A model generated the notes under the pieces. That model had not been told where the DNA came from, ran no database searches, and saw only the letters and a list, made by a program, of their open reading frames with translations. Shown here one piece after another: positions 24,072 through 31,500 of a stretch of 64,000 nt of DNA (the stretch's first letter is position 1; every line of letters begins with the position of its first letter). Source of the stretch: DASUPK01 sp963747425 (GTDB taxonomy: Bacteria; Actinomycetota; Thermoleophilia; Solirubrobacterales; 70-9); NCBI GenBank assembly GCA_963747425.1, contig CAVVFJ010000001.1, positions 186,001 through 250,000 on the forward strand, read 5' to 3'. Position numbers and translations under genes: made by a program.

Positions 24072-24470
24072 TCAGCCCCTGCGCGGGCGAACGGCGATGG
24101 TGATGCGAGCCAGGGCGCAGACCCGGCCCTCGTCGTCGGTCATCTCGACGTCGAAGATCCAGGTGGTCCGCCCCCGGTGGCGGGTGCGGGCGGTGGCGTT
24201 GACGTGGCCGTCGGCGATCGAGCGCAGGAACGTGGTGTCGTTCGACTGGCCCATCGCAACCTGGTCGTCCTCGCGAATTGCGTAGTAGGCCGCGGCTGAG
24301 CAGATGCTCTCCGCCAGGGAGGAGTACACCCCGCCGTGCACGACGCCGAACGGCTGCAGGTGATGGTCCTCGATCTTGATCCGGGCGCGGGCGTCATCCT
24401 GATCGAAGCTCAGCCACTCGACGCCGATCAGCTCGCCGAAGCCCGTGGGAAGAATCTCCGGTTGGCTCAC
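24072..24470 (-). CDS. PaaI/YdiI-type hotdog acyl-CoA thioesterase
   Basis: A 132-residue hotdog-fold protein. HGGVYSSLAESICSAAAYYA carries the active-site HGG and Glu/Asp helix of the PaaI family, and HRGRTTWIFDVEMTDDEG is the central strand. It hydrolyses acyl- or aroyl-CoA; the acyl group cannot be told. It reads toward the lipase-like gene's promoter region. Its stop lies in a GGGGCTGAGCCCC palindrome that might stop transcription. Confidence 0.88.
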   Translation of the reverse strand: MSQPEILPTGFGELIGVEWLSFDQDDARARIKIEDHHLQPFGVVHGGVYSSLAESICSAAAYYAIREDDQVAMGQSNDTTFLRSIADGHVNATARTRHRGRTTWIFDVEMTDDEGRVCALARITIAVRPRRG

Positions 24471-24514
24471 GAGCCGGGACGATAGTCGGAGGCCCCAGGC
24501 TGGATACTCGCGGC

Positions 24515-25135
24515 ATGCGCTTCCTGGTCTGGGCCGGCGTGGAGGAATGGCTGACCGAGTCGGCCGCGGTGGAGCTTGCCGAGGACGGCCTGAGGGCCAC
24601 GGGGACGCAGATGGGCGCCGAGCCCGCCCCCTTCCGCGTCGACTACCGGCTCGAGGCGCCGGAGCGCTTCGTCACCCGAGAGCTCGAGCTGACGGCCACT
24701 GCCGAGGGATGGCGCCGGCGCCTCTTGCTGCGCCACGACGGCTCCGGCGGCTGGCGGGCCGAGGTGGCGGACAGCGGCGAGGTTCCCGGTGGCCCTTGGG
24801 ACGGCGCTCTGCCGGACCTCTCCGAGGCGCGCGACATCGACATCGAGAACTCGCCGCTGACCAACACGATGCCGATTCGCCGTCACGGCTTTCAGCAGCG
24901 GGGCGCGGGAGATTTCATGATGGCCTTCGTGCGCATGCCGACGCTGCGCGTCGAGGCCTCGCCGCAGCGCTACGAGCACGTGCGCGCCGCCGAGCACGGC
25001 GCCGTCGTTCGCTACCTGAGCCGGGACGGGGACTTCACCGCCGAGCTGGAGCTCGATCGCGACGGTCTGCTCGTCTTCTACCCGCGCCTGGCGCGACTGG
25101 TCGAGCCCCATGCACGCGTCGACGGGCCGGAATAA
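24515..25135 (+). CDS. Putative glycolipid-binding family protein
   Basis: A 206-residue soluble beta-rich protein matching the glycolipid-binding (PF06475-like) family: VDYRLEAPERFVTRELELTA, the conserved SPLTNTMPIRRH, FMMAFVRMPTLRVE, QRYEHV and a final ELELDRDGLLVFYPRLARLV. The family is thought to adopt a beta-barrel that binds lipid-like ligands; biochemical function is not settled. Divergent from the thioesterase with 44 bases between the starts. Confidence 0.8.
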   Translation: MRFLVWAGVEEWLTESAAVELAEDGLRATGTQMGAEPAPFRVDYRLEAPERFVTRELELTATAEGWRRRLLLRHDGSGGWRAEVADSGEVPGGPWDGALPDLSEARDIDIENSPLTNTMPIRRHGFQQRGAGDFMMAFVRMPTLRVEASPQRYEHVRAAEHGAVVRYLSRDGDFTAELELDRDGLLVFYPRLARLVEPHARVDGPE

Positions 25136-25190
25136 ACCGCAGCTAAGAGCTGCGTCACGCCCGCCGCTGCTGCCCTAGGCTGTTTCGCTC

Positions 25191-26354
25191 TTGGCGCTCA
25201 CGGATGAACAGCGCGCGATGCTCCAGCTGCTGCTCGAAGGCGGGCAGGGCTACGACGACATCGGCTCCCTGCTCGGCATCCCCCCGGACGAGGTGCGCTC
25301 CCGGGCTCGCTCGGCGCTTGAGGAGATCGGCGGTGCCGATCCGGACGCGCAGGTCGGCCTGAGCGACTACGTGTTGGGCCAGGCCGATCCGATCGGCCGC
25401 GCCGACGCCGTCCGTCACCTGCAGAGCGACCCCGAGGCCAACGCGCTCGCCCAGCGCCTCGAGCAGAACCTGAGGCTGCTGGCGCCAAAGGCGAAGCTGC
25501 CCGATATTCCCGAGCCCAAGGGCGGGCGCCGGGCGGCGCCGCCCTCTCCCCCACCGGCGGCCCCGCCCCAACCCGCAGCGCCGCCCGCGGCCCAGCCTCC
25601 GCAGGCTCCCAAGGGCCCCGGCTTCGCCTCTCGCGCGGCCGGGTTCTTCAGCGGCCTCGGGTCGCTGACGGGGAGGCGCCGCACCCAGGCGATCGTGGGA
25701 GGAGCCGTGGCGCTCGCACTGGTGATCGTGATCATCGTCGTCGGCACCAGCGGTGGTGGCGGCGGGAGCGGCGATTGCGCTCCGCTCAACGTCTCGACGC
25801 CGCAACAGGCGGGAATCCCGACGATGAAGCTGGCAGCAGCCGGCGCTTTCGCCGACGCCGACTGCGCTCCCAGCGGGCAGATCACCCTCGGCTCCCAGCA
25901 GCAGTCGGCGAGTCAACAGAACCAGACCCCGACCTTCGTCCTGCAGGCGAACGCCGTCCACCTCCCACCGACGAGCGGCGATGAGCGCTATCTGCTTTGG
26001 CTCTACAAGTCCGACAAGCAGTCCGTGCCGCTCGGCCAGGAGACCGTCGACTCGAGCGGCAACCTGACCGGCGCCGCGCCCGTGCCGGCGCAGGAGCTCG
26101 TGCTGTTCCCGGCCTTCCAGACGATCAAGTTCGCCAAGGTGACCTCGGCCCAGGCGCAGCAGGTCCAGCGGTCGCTGCGGTCGCAGGGCAAGAAGCCCAC
26201 CCTCCTGGTCCCATTCGTCGGGGACACGGTCCTCCAGGGGAACGTCGCGGACCTGGGCATCCAGCAGCTGCTGCAGCAGGCCCAGGCTCAGGCCCAGGGC
26301 CAGGCCGGCTCCTCGCAGGGCCAGTCGGGCGCCGGACAGGGCTCGAAGGGCTGA
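25191..26354 (+). CDS. HTH-transmembrane-RskA-like protein, first of tandem pair
   Basis: A 387-residue protein. Residues 1-50 look like a sigma-region-4/LuxR-type helix-turn-helix (DEQRAMLQLLLEGGQGYDDI, then GIPPDEVRSRARSALEEIG). A Pro-Ala linker spans 115-140, a single transmembrane helix 165-185, then an outer domain with YLLWLYKSDKQSVPLG resembling the C-terminal domain of anti-sigma factor RskA. The tail is Gln/Gly-rich. TTG start. No cognate sigma factor adjoins it. It may be a membrane-tethered DNA- or RNA-polymerase-binding regulator that senses outside conditions. The domain reading is pattern-based. Confidence 0.75.
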   Translation: MALTDEQRAMLQLLLEGGQGYDDIGSLLGIPPDEVRSRARSALEEIGGADPDAQVGLSDYVLGQADPIGRADAVRHLQSDPEANALAQRLEQNLRLLAPKAKLPDIPEPKGGRRAAPPSPPPAAPPQPAAPPAAQPPQAPKGPGFASRAAGFFSGLGSLTGRRRTQAIVGGAVALALVIVIIVVGTSGGGGGSGDCAPLNVSTPQQAGIPTMKLAAAGAFADADCAPSGQITLGSQQQSASQQNQTPTFVLQANAVHLPPTSGDERYLLWLYKSDKQSVPLGQETVDSSGNLTGAAPVPAQELVLFPAFQTIKFAKVTSAQAQQVQRSLRSQGKKPTLLVPFVGDTVLQGNVADLGIQQLLQQAQAQAQGQAGSSQGQSGAGQGSKG

Positions 26355-26370
26355 CCGACCGCGCCAGCCG

Positions 26371-27147
26371 ATGGCGTTGAGCGAGGACCAGCGCGCCCTG
26401 CTCCAACTGCTCCTCGCCGGGGATACCTACGACCGCGTCGCGGAGGTGGTGGGCGAGAGCGCCGACGAGGTGCGGGCGAAGGCGCACGAGGCCGCCGGCG
26501 CCCTGGAGGCGTCGCCCGGCGAGGATCTGTCCTCCCAGGCCGTCAGAGACCGCCTGGAGGCGCTGGAGGGCCCCCAGGCGGGCGTGGCTCCCCCGACGGC
26601 GTCCCCGACGCCTCCGGGCGCGGCGAAGGGCAGGAGCTGGGCGCTCTGGCTCGCGGGCGGCGCGGCGGTCCTGGTCCTCGTGGTCGTGCTCCTGGTGACC
26701 GGGAGCGGCGGAGGGGGAGGCGACAACGCCACCACCAGCACGAGCGGGGCCCAGGAGGACGTCGTTCCGATCAAGCTCAGCCCGGTGGGCGGGTCGAGGG
26801 CGAGCGGGATGATCTCGGTCGTCCGCGTCGCGGACCAGCCGGCGGTCGACCTCGCCATTCAGGGGCTCACGCCGAGCGGACCCGGTCAGAGCTACGTCCT
26901 CTGGTTTGCGGGCTCCGGTGGGCGCAGCCTTCCCGTCGCCTTCCGGGCCGTCGGCCCGGACGGCAAGCTGACGGGGAGAACGCCGATTCCGGCCGCCGCG
27001 GAGGGCCTCCTGCCGAGCTTCCAGTCCGCCGTGCTGACGCTGACGCGACAGCGCGAGGCGGCCGCGGCCGTTCGGCAGGCCGCGCAGAGCGCAACGCTGC
27101 CCCAGGTGGTTGGCGCTCCCGTCCTGCGCGGCGCGCTGCGGCGCTAG
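26371..27147 (+). CDS. HTH-transmembrane-RskA-like protein, second of tandem pair
   Basis: A 258-residue paralogue of the preceding gene. It shares the N-terminus (MALSEDQRALLQLLLAGDTYD) with a helix-turn-helix-like segment (about 1-45), a shorter linker, a transmembrane helix (about 89-110) and an outer RskA-like domain with SYVLWFAGSGGRSLPVAFRA and GKLTGRTPIP. It begins 16 bases after its paralogue, so the two are co-transcribed. Different linker and outer domain lengths suggest different signals acting on a similar cytoplasmic output; this is inference. Confidence 0.75.
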   Translation: MALSEDQRALLQLLLAGDTYDRVAEVVGESADEVRAKAHEAAGALEASPGEDLSSQAVRDRLEALEGPQAGVAPPTASPTPPGAAKGRSWALWLAGGAAVLVLVVVLLVTGSGGGGGDNATTSTSGAQEDVVPIKLSPVGGSRASGMISVVRVADQPAVDLAIQGLTPSGPGQSYVLWFAGSGGRSLPVAFRAVGPDGKLTGRTPIPAAAEGLLPSFQSAVLTLTRQREAAAAVRQAAQSATLPQVVGAPVLRGALRR

Positions 27148-27160
27148 CCGACGGCGGGCT

Positions 27161-28768
27161 TCAGCCGGGGAGCAGCTTCCCGGGGTTCATGATCCCCGCC
27201 GGATCGAGGCGTTCCTTGACGGCCCGCAGTGCATCCAGCCCGAGCTCGCCGACCTCGGCCCGCATGTAGGGAGCATGGTCGCGCCCCACCGCGTGGTGGT
27301 GGGTAATGGTGCCCTCGGTCGCGACGATCGCGTCGCAGGCGGCGGTCTTGGCGGCACGCCACTGCTCGAGCTCCTCGCCGCGCCGGGCTCGCGCGAAGAA
27401 GGTGAAGTAGAGCGATGCCCCATCGGGATAGGCGTGCGAGACGTGGCACATGACGATCGAGCGCTCCCCCAGGACGTCTCGCAGGGCCGCGCTCACGGCC
27501 CCGTAGAGCTCGTCGAGCCTGCTCCACGTGTGGGCCGTCTCCAGGGTCTCGACCATTACGCCGAGGTTCATCAGCTCGTCGCGCAGGTACGGGCCGCTGT
27601 AGCGGTTGCGCTCCCAGGATCGACCCGCCGATGGGCCGAGTGGTACGGCGCCGCCCAGGCGGAGTTGCGTTTGGCCCAGCGAACGGCGGCGGTGCACGGA
27701 CTCGTCGTCGCCCTCCCAGCCGCAGATCATCAAACAGCCGCCCCGGCGGCGGCGCAGGGACAGGTAGGCGTCGAGCGCGCGCTTCTGCAGGCCGTCGGCC
27801 CCCGCCAGCTCGAGGGAGACCCTGGTCTCCTCCTCGTCGGAGAGCCGCAGCACGTCCGGCGCCTCGTGGCGCTGGGCGAGGTCGCGCACGATCTCCCGCC
27901 CGGAGTCGAAGTCCTCCGCCATCCATCCCTCGTAATGACGTTCCCGCGGCGCGGGTCGCACCCGGCAGCTCACCTCGGTGATCGCGCCGAGCGTCCCCTC
28001 GGAGCCGAGGACGAGCTCGCGCAGCGCCGGCCCTGCGGCCGTGTGAGGGATCCTCCGAGTCCGCAGCCGCCCGGAGGGAGCGGTGAGCTCGATGGCGGTG
28101 ACCAGCTCGTCGAAGCGGCCGTAGCCGCTCGAGGCCTGGCCCGCCGAGCGGGTCGCCGCGAACCCCCCGATCGTCGCCTCCTCGAAGGACTGCGGGAAGT
28201 GGCCGATCGTTGCCCCGAGGGCGTTCAGGGCCCTCTCCGCATCGGGTCCGGACAGCCCGGGCCCCAGGGTGGCGGTGAGCGAGCGAACGTCGAGATCGAC
28301 GGAGCGCAGATGGGCCAGGTCGAGCGAGACGACCGCGTCGTGGCCGTCGCTGACGGCGTCGAGCCCGCCGACGACGCTCGTTCCTCCCCCGTAGGGCACC
28401 ACCGCCACGGCATTCTCGGCACAGGCGCCCAGCACCGCCTCGACAGCGGCGGCATCGGGGGGCCGAAGGATCGCGTCGGGGGCGAATTCGAGGCGTCCCG
28501 TGCGCAGCCTGACCAGGTCCGGATAGCTGCGGCCGGCGGCGCGCCGCAGCCGGTCCTCCTCGCCATCCAGGACCTCGTTCGCCGCTGAGCGAACGGCGTC
28601 GGGGACCGGGCGCGCCTCGGGCAGCGACACCTGCTCCAGCGACACGGGCTCGACCGCATCCTCCGGCTCCACCCCGAGCTCCTCGCGCAGCGCGGCCACA
28701 GCGGCCGGCGGCAGGTCGAGGCGGCGATCCGCATCGCCCCAGCCCCACCACTTCATCTCGGCGGTCAT
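27161..28768 (-). CDS. FAD-binding oxidase, alkyl-dihydroxyacetonephosphate-synthase-like
   Basis: A 535-residue flavoenzyme of the VAO/FAD_binding_4 type. KWWGWGD at the N-terminus is a signature of AGPS-like proteins. The PP-loop VPYGGGTSVVGG, IGHFPQSFEEATIGGFAATRS, ELVLGSEGTLGAI and the C-terminal active site THHHAVGRDHAPYM follow. AGPS exchanges the acyl group of acyl-DHAP for a fatty alcohol to make ether lipids. Bacterial members may do this or oxidise another 2-hydroxy acid. It overlaps the SRPBCC gene by four bases (same strand). Confidence 0.88.
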   Translation of the reverse strand: MTAEMKWWGWGDADRRLDLPPAAVAALREELGVEPEDAVEPVSLEQVSLPEARPVPDAVRSAANEVLDGEEDRLRRAAGRSYPDLVRLRTGRLEFAPDAILRPPDAAAVEAVLGACAENAVAVVPYGGGTSVVGGLDAVSDGHDAVVSLDLAHLRSVDLDVRSLTATLGPGLSGPDAERALNALGATIGHFPQSFEEATIGGFAATRSAGQASSGYGRFDELVTAIELTAPSGRLRTRRIPHTAAGPALRELVLGSEGTLGAITEVSCRVRPAPRERHYEGWMAEDFDSGREIVRDLAQRHEAPDVLRLSDEEETRVSLELAGADGLQKRALDAYLSLRRRRGGCLMICGWEGDDESVHRRRSLGQTQLRLGGAVPLGPSAGRSWERNRYSGPYLRDELMNLGVMVETLETAHTWSRLDELYGAVSAALRDVLGERSIVMCHVSHAYPDGASLYFTFFARARRGEELEQWRAAKTAACDAIVATEGTITHHHAVGRDHAPYMRAEVGELGLDALRAVKERLDPAGIMNPGKLLPG

Positions 28769-29223
28769 GAGCCGCCCGTCGCGGCCGTCTCCAGCCCCGC
28801 CAGCGCCTCGTTCAGGGTCCGCCCGATGGCGCGCCGCATCATCGGCGAGCCCAGGCGCGAGAGCCCGCGCAGCCGCCGGTCGAGCGACATCGTCACGTCG
28901 GTCTCGCCGTTCAGCGGATTCAGCTGTATCTCGGTGCGAGCCCGCTTGACGAAGCGCTCGAACGGCGTCCCCTCGAGCGTCTGCTCGAAGACGTAGCGCT
29001 CACCGTCGGTCGCGCCGACGCAGCGGTAGTCGGCACGGACTCCGCGGCCGTCGCGCGTCTCCAGCACCTGCGTCCAGCTGCGCTCTGCGGGGTCTCCCTC
29101 GCTGACGTTCTCGACCCGCTGGGTGTTCGGCCACCAGCGCGGCAGGTGATACGGGTCGGTGACGACCGACCAGAGCGCGCTCGCGGGCGCGGCGATGCGG
29201 CGCCTGCGCACGACGCGTGCCAA
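28765..29223 (-). CDS. SRPBCC (START/polyketide cyclase-like) family protein
   Basis: A 152-residue helix-grip protein: IAAPASALWSVVTDPYHLPRWWPN at the N-terminus is the usual beginning, with the long C-terminal helix MMRRAIGRTLNEALAGLE. It has a hydrophobic cavity that could bind a lipid or polyketide. It overlaps the AGPS-like gene by four bases, so the two are probably made together and share a lipid ligand; this is inferred from context. Confidence 0.82.
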   Translation of the reverse strand: MARVVRRRRIAAPASALWSVVTDPYHLPRWWPNTQRVENVSEGDPAERSWTQVLETRDGRGVRADYRCVGATDGERYVFEQTLEGTPFERFVKRARTEIQLNPLNGETDVTMSLDRRLRGLSRLGSPMMRRAIGRTLNEALAGLETAATGGS

Positions 29224-29233
29224 GGGCGGGGGC

Positions 29234-30016
29234 CTACTCCTCGCCGGTCAGTTTCCGCAGGTCGCGGACGAGCAGCATGTGGGTGAGGTTGTTGCAGGCC
29301 GCGGCCAGGCTCTCCAGGTTCTCGATCGCCTCACGGCGGCGGTTGTGGTTGGAGGACCGAAGGCTCGCCCCCACGACCGCCTCCAGCAGCGCCGACTCCC
29401 GGTCCGCGGCGGTGCGCAGCACCTTCAGGTTGCGCCCGCCGACGCCGAACCTGGCGAGCTCGGAGCATGCCTTGACGATCTCGCGATCGGTGTCGTCGTA
29501 GAGCTTGGTGCCCTCGATGTTGTCGGGCATCACCAGGCGCCAGTCCTCGAGCTCCTTGATCAGCTCGCCGCCGACGCCGGTCTGATCGACGAGCTCCTCG
29601 ATCGTCAGCCGCGAGCCCTTGCCGGCATCGACGGCCGTGGCGCGGCGCAGGGACGCGGATCCGCCGCGCTCCTCTCGCGCGCCCGCGGCGAGCTCCTGGC
29701 GGATCACGCGCAGCGGCAGGAACTCGTCGCGCTGCATGCGCAGGATCGTCCGCAGGCGCTCCACGTCCGCCTGGCTGTAGAGGCGGTAACCGCCCGGTGT
29801 CCGCCGCGGAGAGAGCAGCTTCTGGTCCTCGAGGTAGCGGATCTTCGAGATCGAGATCTCGTCGAACTCACGGCCGAGGATCTTGGCGACTGCGCCGATG
29901 GTGAGCGCCTTGCGGTTCGACGGCGCGCCGTCGGTTGATCCGGCGGCGGTTTTTGTGGCCGCCGTTGATTCTCGGCCGGTGCGTGCGAAGGGTGTCGACG
30001 AGGATTCCACGATCAC
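29234..30016 (-). CDS. MerR-family regulator, FtsR-like
   Basis: A 260-residue regulator. A winged helix-turn-helix of MerR type lies at about 38-105 (TIGAVAKILGREF, SISKIRYLEDQKLLSPRRTPGGYRLYSQADVERL). A long C-terminal region resembles FtsR/Rv1828, which carries a second domain. In mycobacteria and corynebacteria this regulator lies next to garA and controls division genes such as ftsZ. Here it overlaps the GarA-like gene by four bases. The N-terminal 35 residues are low-complexity; a later start is possible. Confidence 0.85.
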   Translation of the reverse strand: MIVESSSTPFARTGRESTAATKTAAGSTDGAPSNRKALTIGAVAKILGREFDEISISKIRYLEDQKLLSPRRTPGGYRLYSQADVERLRTILRMQRDEFLPLRVIRQELAAGAREERGGSASLRRATAVDAGKGSRLTIEELVDQTGVGGELIKELEDWRLVMPDNIEGTKLYDDTDREIVKACSELARFGVGGRNLKVLRTAADRESALLEAVVGASLRSSNHNRRREAIENLESLAAACNNLTHMLLVRDLRKLTGEE

Positions 30017-30483
30017 TTCTCCAGGTAGCTCAGCTTGTACTTGCCGATCTGGATCTCGTCGCCGTCCGCAAGCTGATGGGACTCGATCCTGCGCCGGTTG
30101 ACGTAGGTGCCGTTGAGCGAGCCGAGGTCGTCGATGTAGAGGCCGTCCTTGCGCCGCACCAGGAGGGCGTGATTGCGCGACACCGTGACGTCATCGAGAA
30201 AGACGCCGGCGTCGGGGGTGCGGCCGATCGAGATCCGCTCGTCGTCGAGGGTGAAGCTCTCACCCGCGCGGCCACCACCGGAGCGAATCACCATGGCCGC
30301 GCCGTGTCGCTCGACGACCTCGTCGATGTCCACCTGATGCATCTCGCCCGACTCGTCGACCGTGTAGGTCATCGTCGTCGGCTCGTCCTTCCCCTCCGGG
30401 CGGGAGAGGTAGGCGCCGCACTTCTGGCAATAGTTGGCCCCCTCGGCGTTGACGAAACCGCACTCGGGGCAGTGGATCGCCAC
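30013..30483 (-). CDS. GarA/OdhI-like FHA protein with zinc ribbon
   Basis: A 156-residue protein. An N-terminal zinc ribbon (CPECG, CQKCG; residues 5-23) is followed by a threonine-rich EPTTMTYTVDE segment (about 34-44), reminiscent of the phosphorylated ETT motif of GarA/OdhI. A C-terminal FHA domain (about 70-155) has the phosphothreonine-binding pattern ISIGRTPD, VSRNHA and SLNGTYVN. GarA/OdhI inhibits 2-oxoglutarate dehydrogenase until Ser/Thr kinases phosphorylate it. The added zinc ribbon differs from mycobacterial GarA, so the partner may too. Confidence 0.88.
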   Translation of the reverse strand: MAIHCPECGFVNAEGANYCQKCGAYLSRPEGKDEPTTMTYTVDESGEMHQVDIDEVVERHGAAMVIRSGGGRAGESFTLDDERISIGRTPDAGVFLDDVTVSRNHALLVRRKDGLYIDDLGSLNGTYVNRRRIESHQLADGDEIQIGKYKLSYLEK

Positions 30484-30496
30484 GATTGACCCCTGT

Positions 30497-30775
30497 CTAG
30501 GTCGGAGGCTTGGTCGGGGGCTCTGAGCGGCCGGCGAGGATCTCGCTCAGCCGCTGCACGTCGTCGCCCTTGATCAGCGTGCCGCTGTCGGGGCGATTCT
30601 CACGCAGGCGGTTGACCAGCTCCGCCCTGAGGATGTCGATCTGCCCGTGCAGGATCCGGCGGCGGTAGGACACCTCCTGCTCCTCAGCGGTCAGATTGTC
30701 GATCAGCTCCTTGAGCTCCTCGTCGCTCATTGAGCCGATGTCGGGAAAGGTCTCGTCCTCCACGGACTCCTCCAC
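30497..30775 (-). CDS. RsiG-like c-di-GMP-binding anti-sigma candidate
   Basis: A 92-residue helical protein. Around residues 31-55 it reads EQEVSYRRRILHGQIDILRAE. This fits the RsiG motif E-x3-S-x2-R-x3-Q-x3-D in four of five positions, with His in place of Gln. RsiG binds the sigma factor WhiG in the presence of c-di-GMP. A single motif per chain is the form reported for Rubrobacter, where two chains pair. No whiG-like sigma gene is adjacent. The assignment rests on this motif and on family size; ligand binding is not shown. Confidence 0.75.
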   Translation of the reverse strand: MEESVEDETFPDIGSMSDEELKELIDNLTAEEQEVSYRRRILHGQIDILRAELVNRLRENRPDSGTLIKGDDVQRLSEILAGRSEPPTKPPT

Positions 30776-30841
30776 TTTCAGTCTTGGGGCGAGGATTATA
30801 GGTACGAACGCGCAGTCTCAACCGGGACTTGAGTGTTTTGG

Positions 30842-31483
30842 CTACGCAGTTGCAAGCTCTCGAAGTCCCGAGCGGACGTAGGCGATCGTCCCAATCACAC
30901 CGAGGACCACCCCGACGATCAGCATCGCGCTCCACACCCAGCTCTCGGAGACCATCGCGAAGAAGATCGAGGCCATCACGGGGGCCACCGCGATTCGCCC
31001 GAGCCAGTTGATCTTGAGCTCCCCGCCTCGATACAGGGCGATCTGCGCGAGAACGGCCGTGATCACCTCTCGCCCGGCGAGGACGGCGAGCGCCCAGCGC
31101 GGCAACAGCTCGAAGTGCCAGCACACCGCAGCGCCGGAGAGGATCGTCAGACGGTCGACGATCGGATCGAGGATGGCTCCCATCCGGCTGTACTGCCCCG
31201 TCGCACGGGCGAGGAAGCCGTCTACGTAGTCCCCGACGGCGATCAGCCAGAAGATCACCGCAGCGGGCGCGCTGCGCCCGTCTCCCGACGAGAACGCCAG
31301 GTAGAGGAAGACGGGAAGCGCGGCGAGCCGGAGGTAGCCGACTGCGTTTGGGATCGTCCAGGGGCGCAGGGGCTGCCCGGGCCTCGTCTGCCGAGGCGGC
31401 GGCCCTGAGCGGTCCAGGCCGAACTGGCGCCGGAATCCCTTTCGGCGCCCCTTGCGAAAGGATTGTCCGCGGCTACGGCCCAT
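30842..31483 (-). CDS. CDP-alcohol phosphatidyltransferase (PgsA-like)
   Basis: A 213-residue membrane enzyme that transfers a phosphatidyl group from CDP-diacylglycerol to an alcohol, probably glycerol phosphate. The catalytic motif D-x2-DG-x2-AR-x8-G-x3-D-x3-D is complete in DYVDGFLARATGQYSRMG plus AILDPIVDR. About five to six spans follow a basic N-terminus. Together with garA and the ftsR-like gene, it recalls the mycobacterial pgsA2-garA region. It is divergent from proS with 17 bases between starts. Confidence 0.9.
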   Translation of the reverse strand: MGRSRGQSFRKGRRKGFRRQFGLDRSGPPPRQTRPGQPLRPWTIPNAVGYLRLAALPVFLYLAFSSGDGRSAPAAVIFWLIAVGDYVDGFLARATGQYSRMGAILDPIVDRLTILSGAAVCWHFELLPRWALAVLAGREVITAVLAQIALYRGGELKINWLGRIAVAPVMASIFFAMVSESWVWSAMLIVGVVLGVIGTIAYVRSGLRELATA

Positions 31484-31500
31484 TTAGATCTAGCGAGCAT

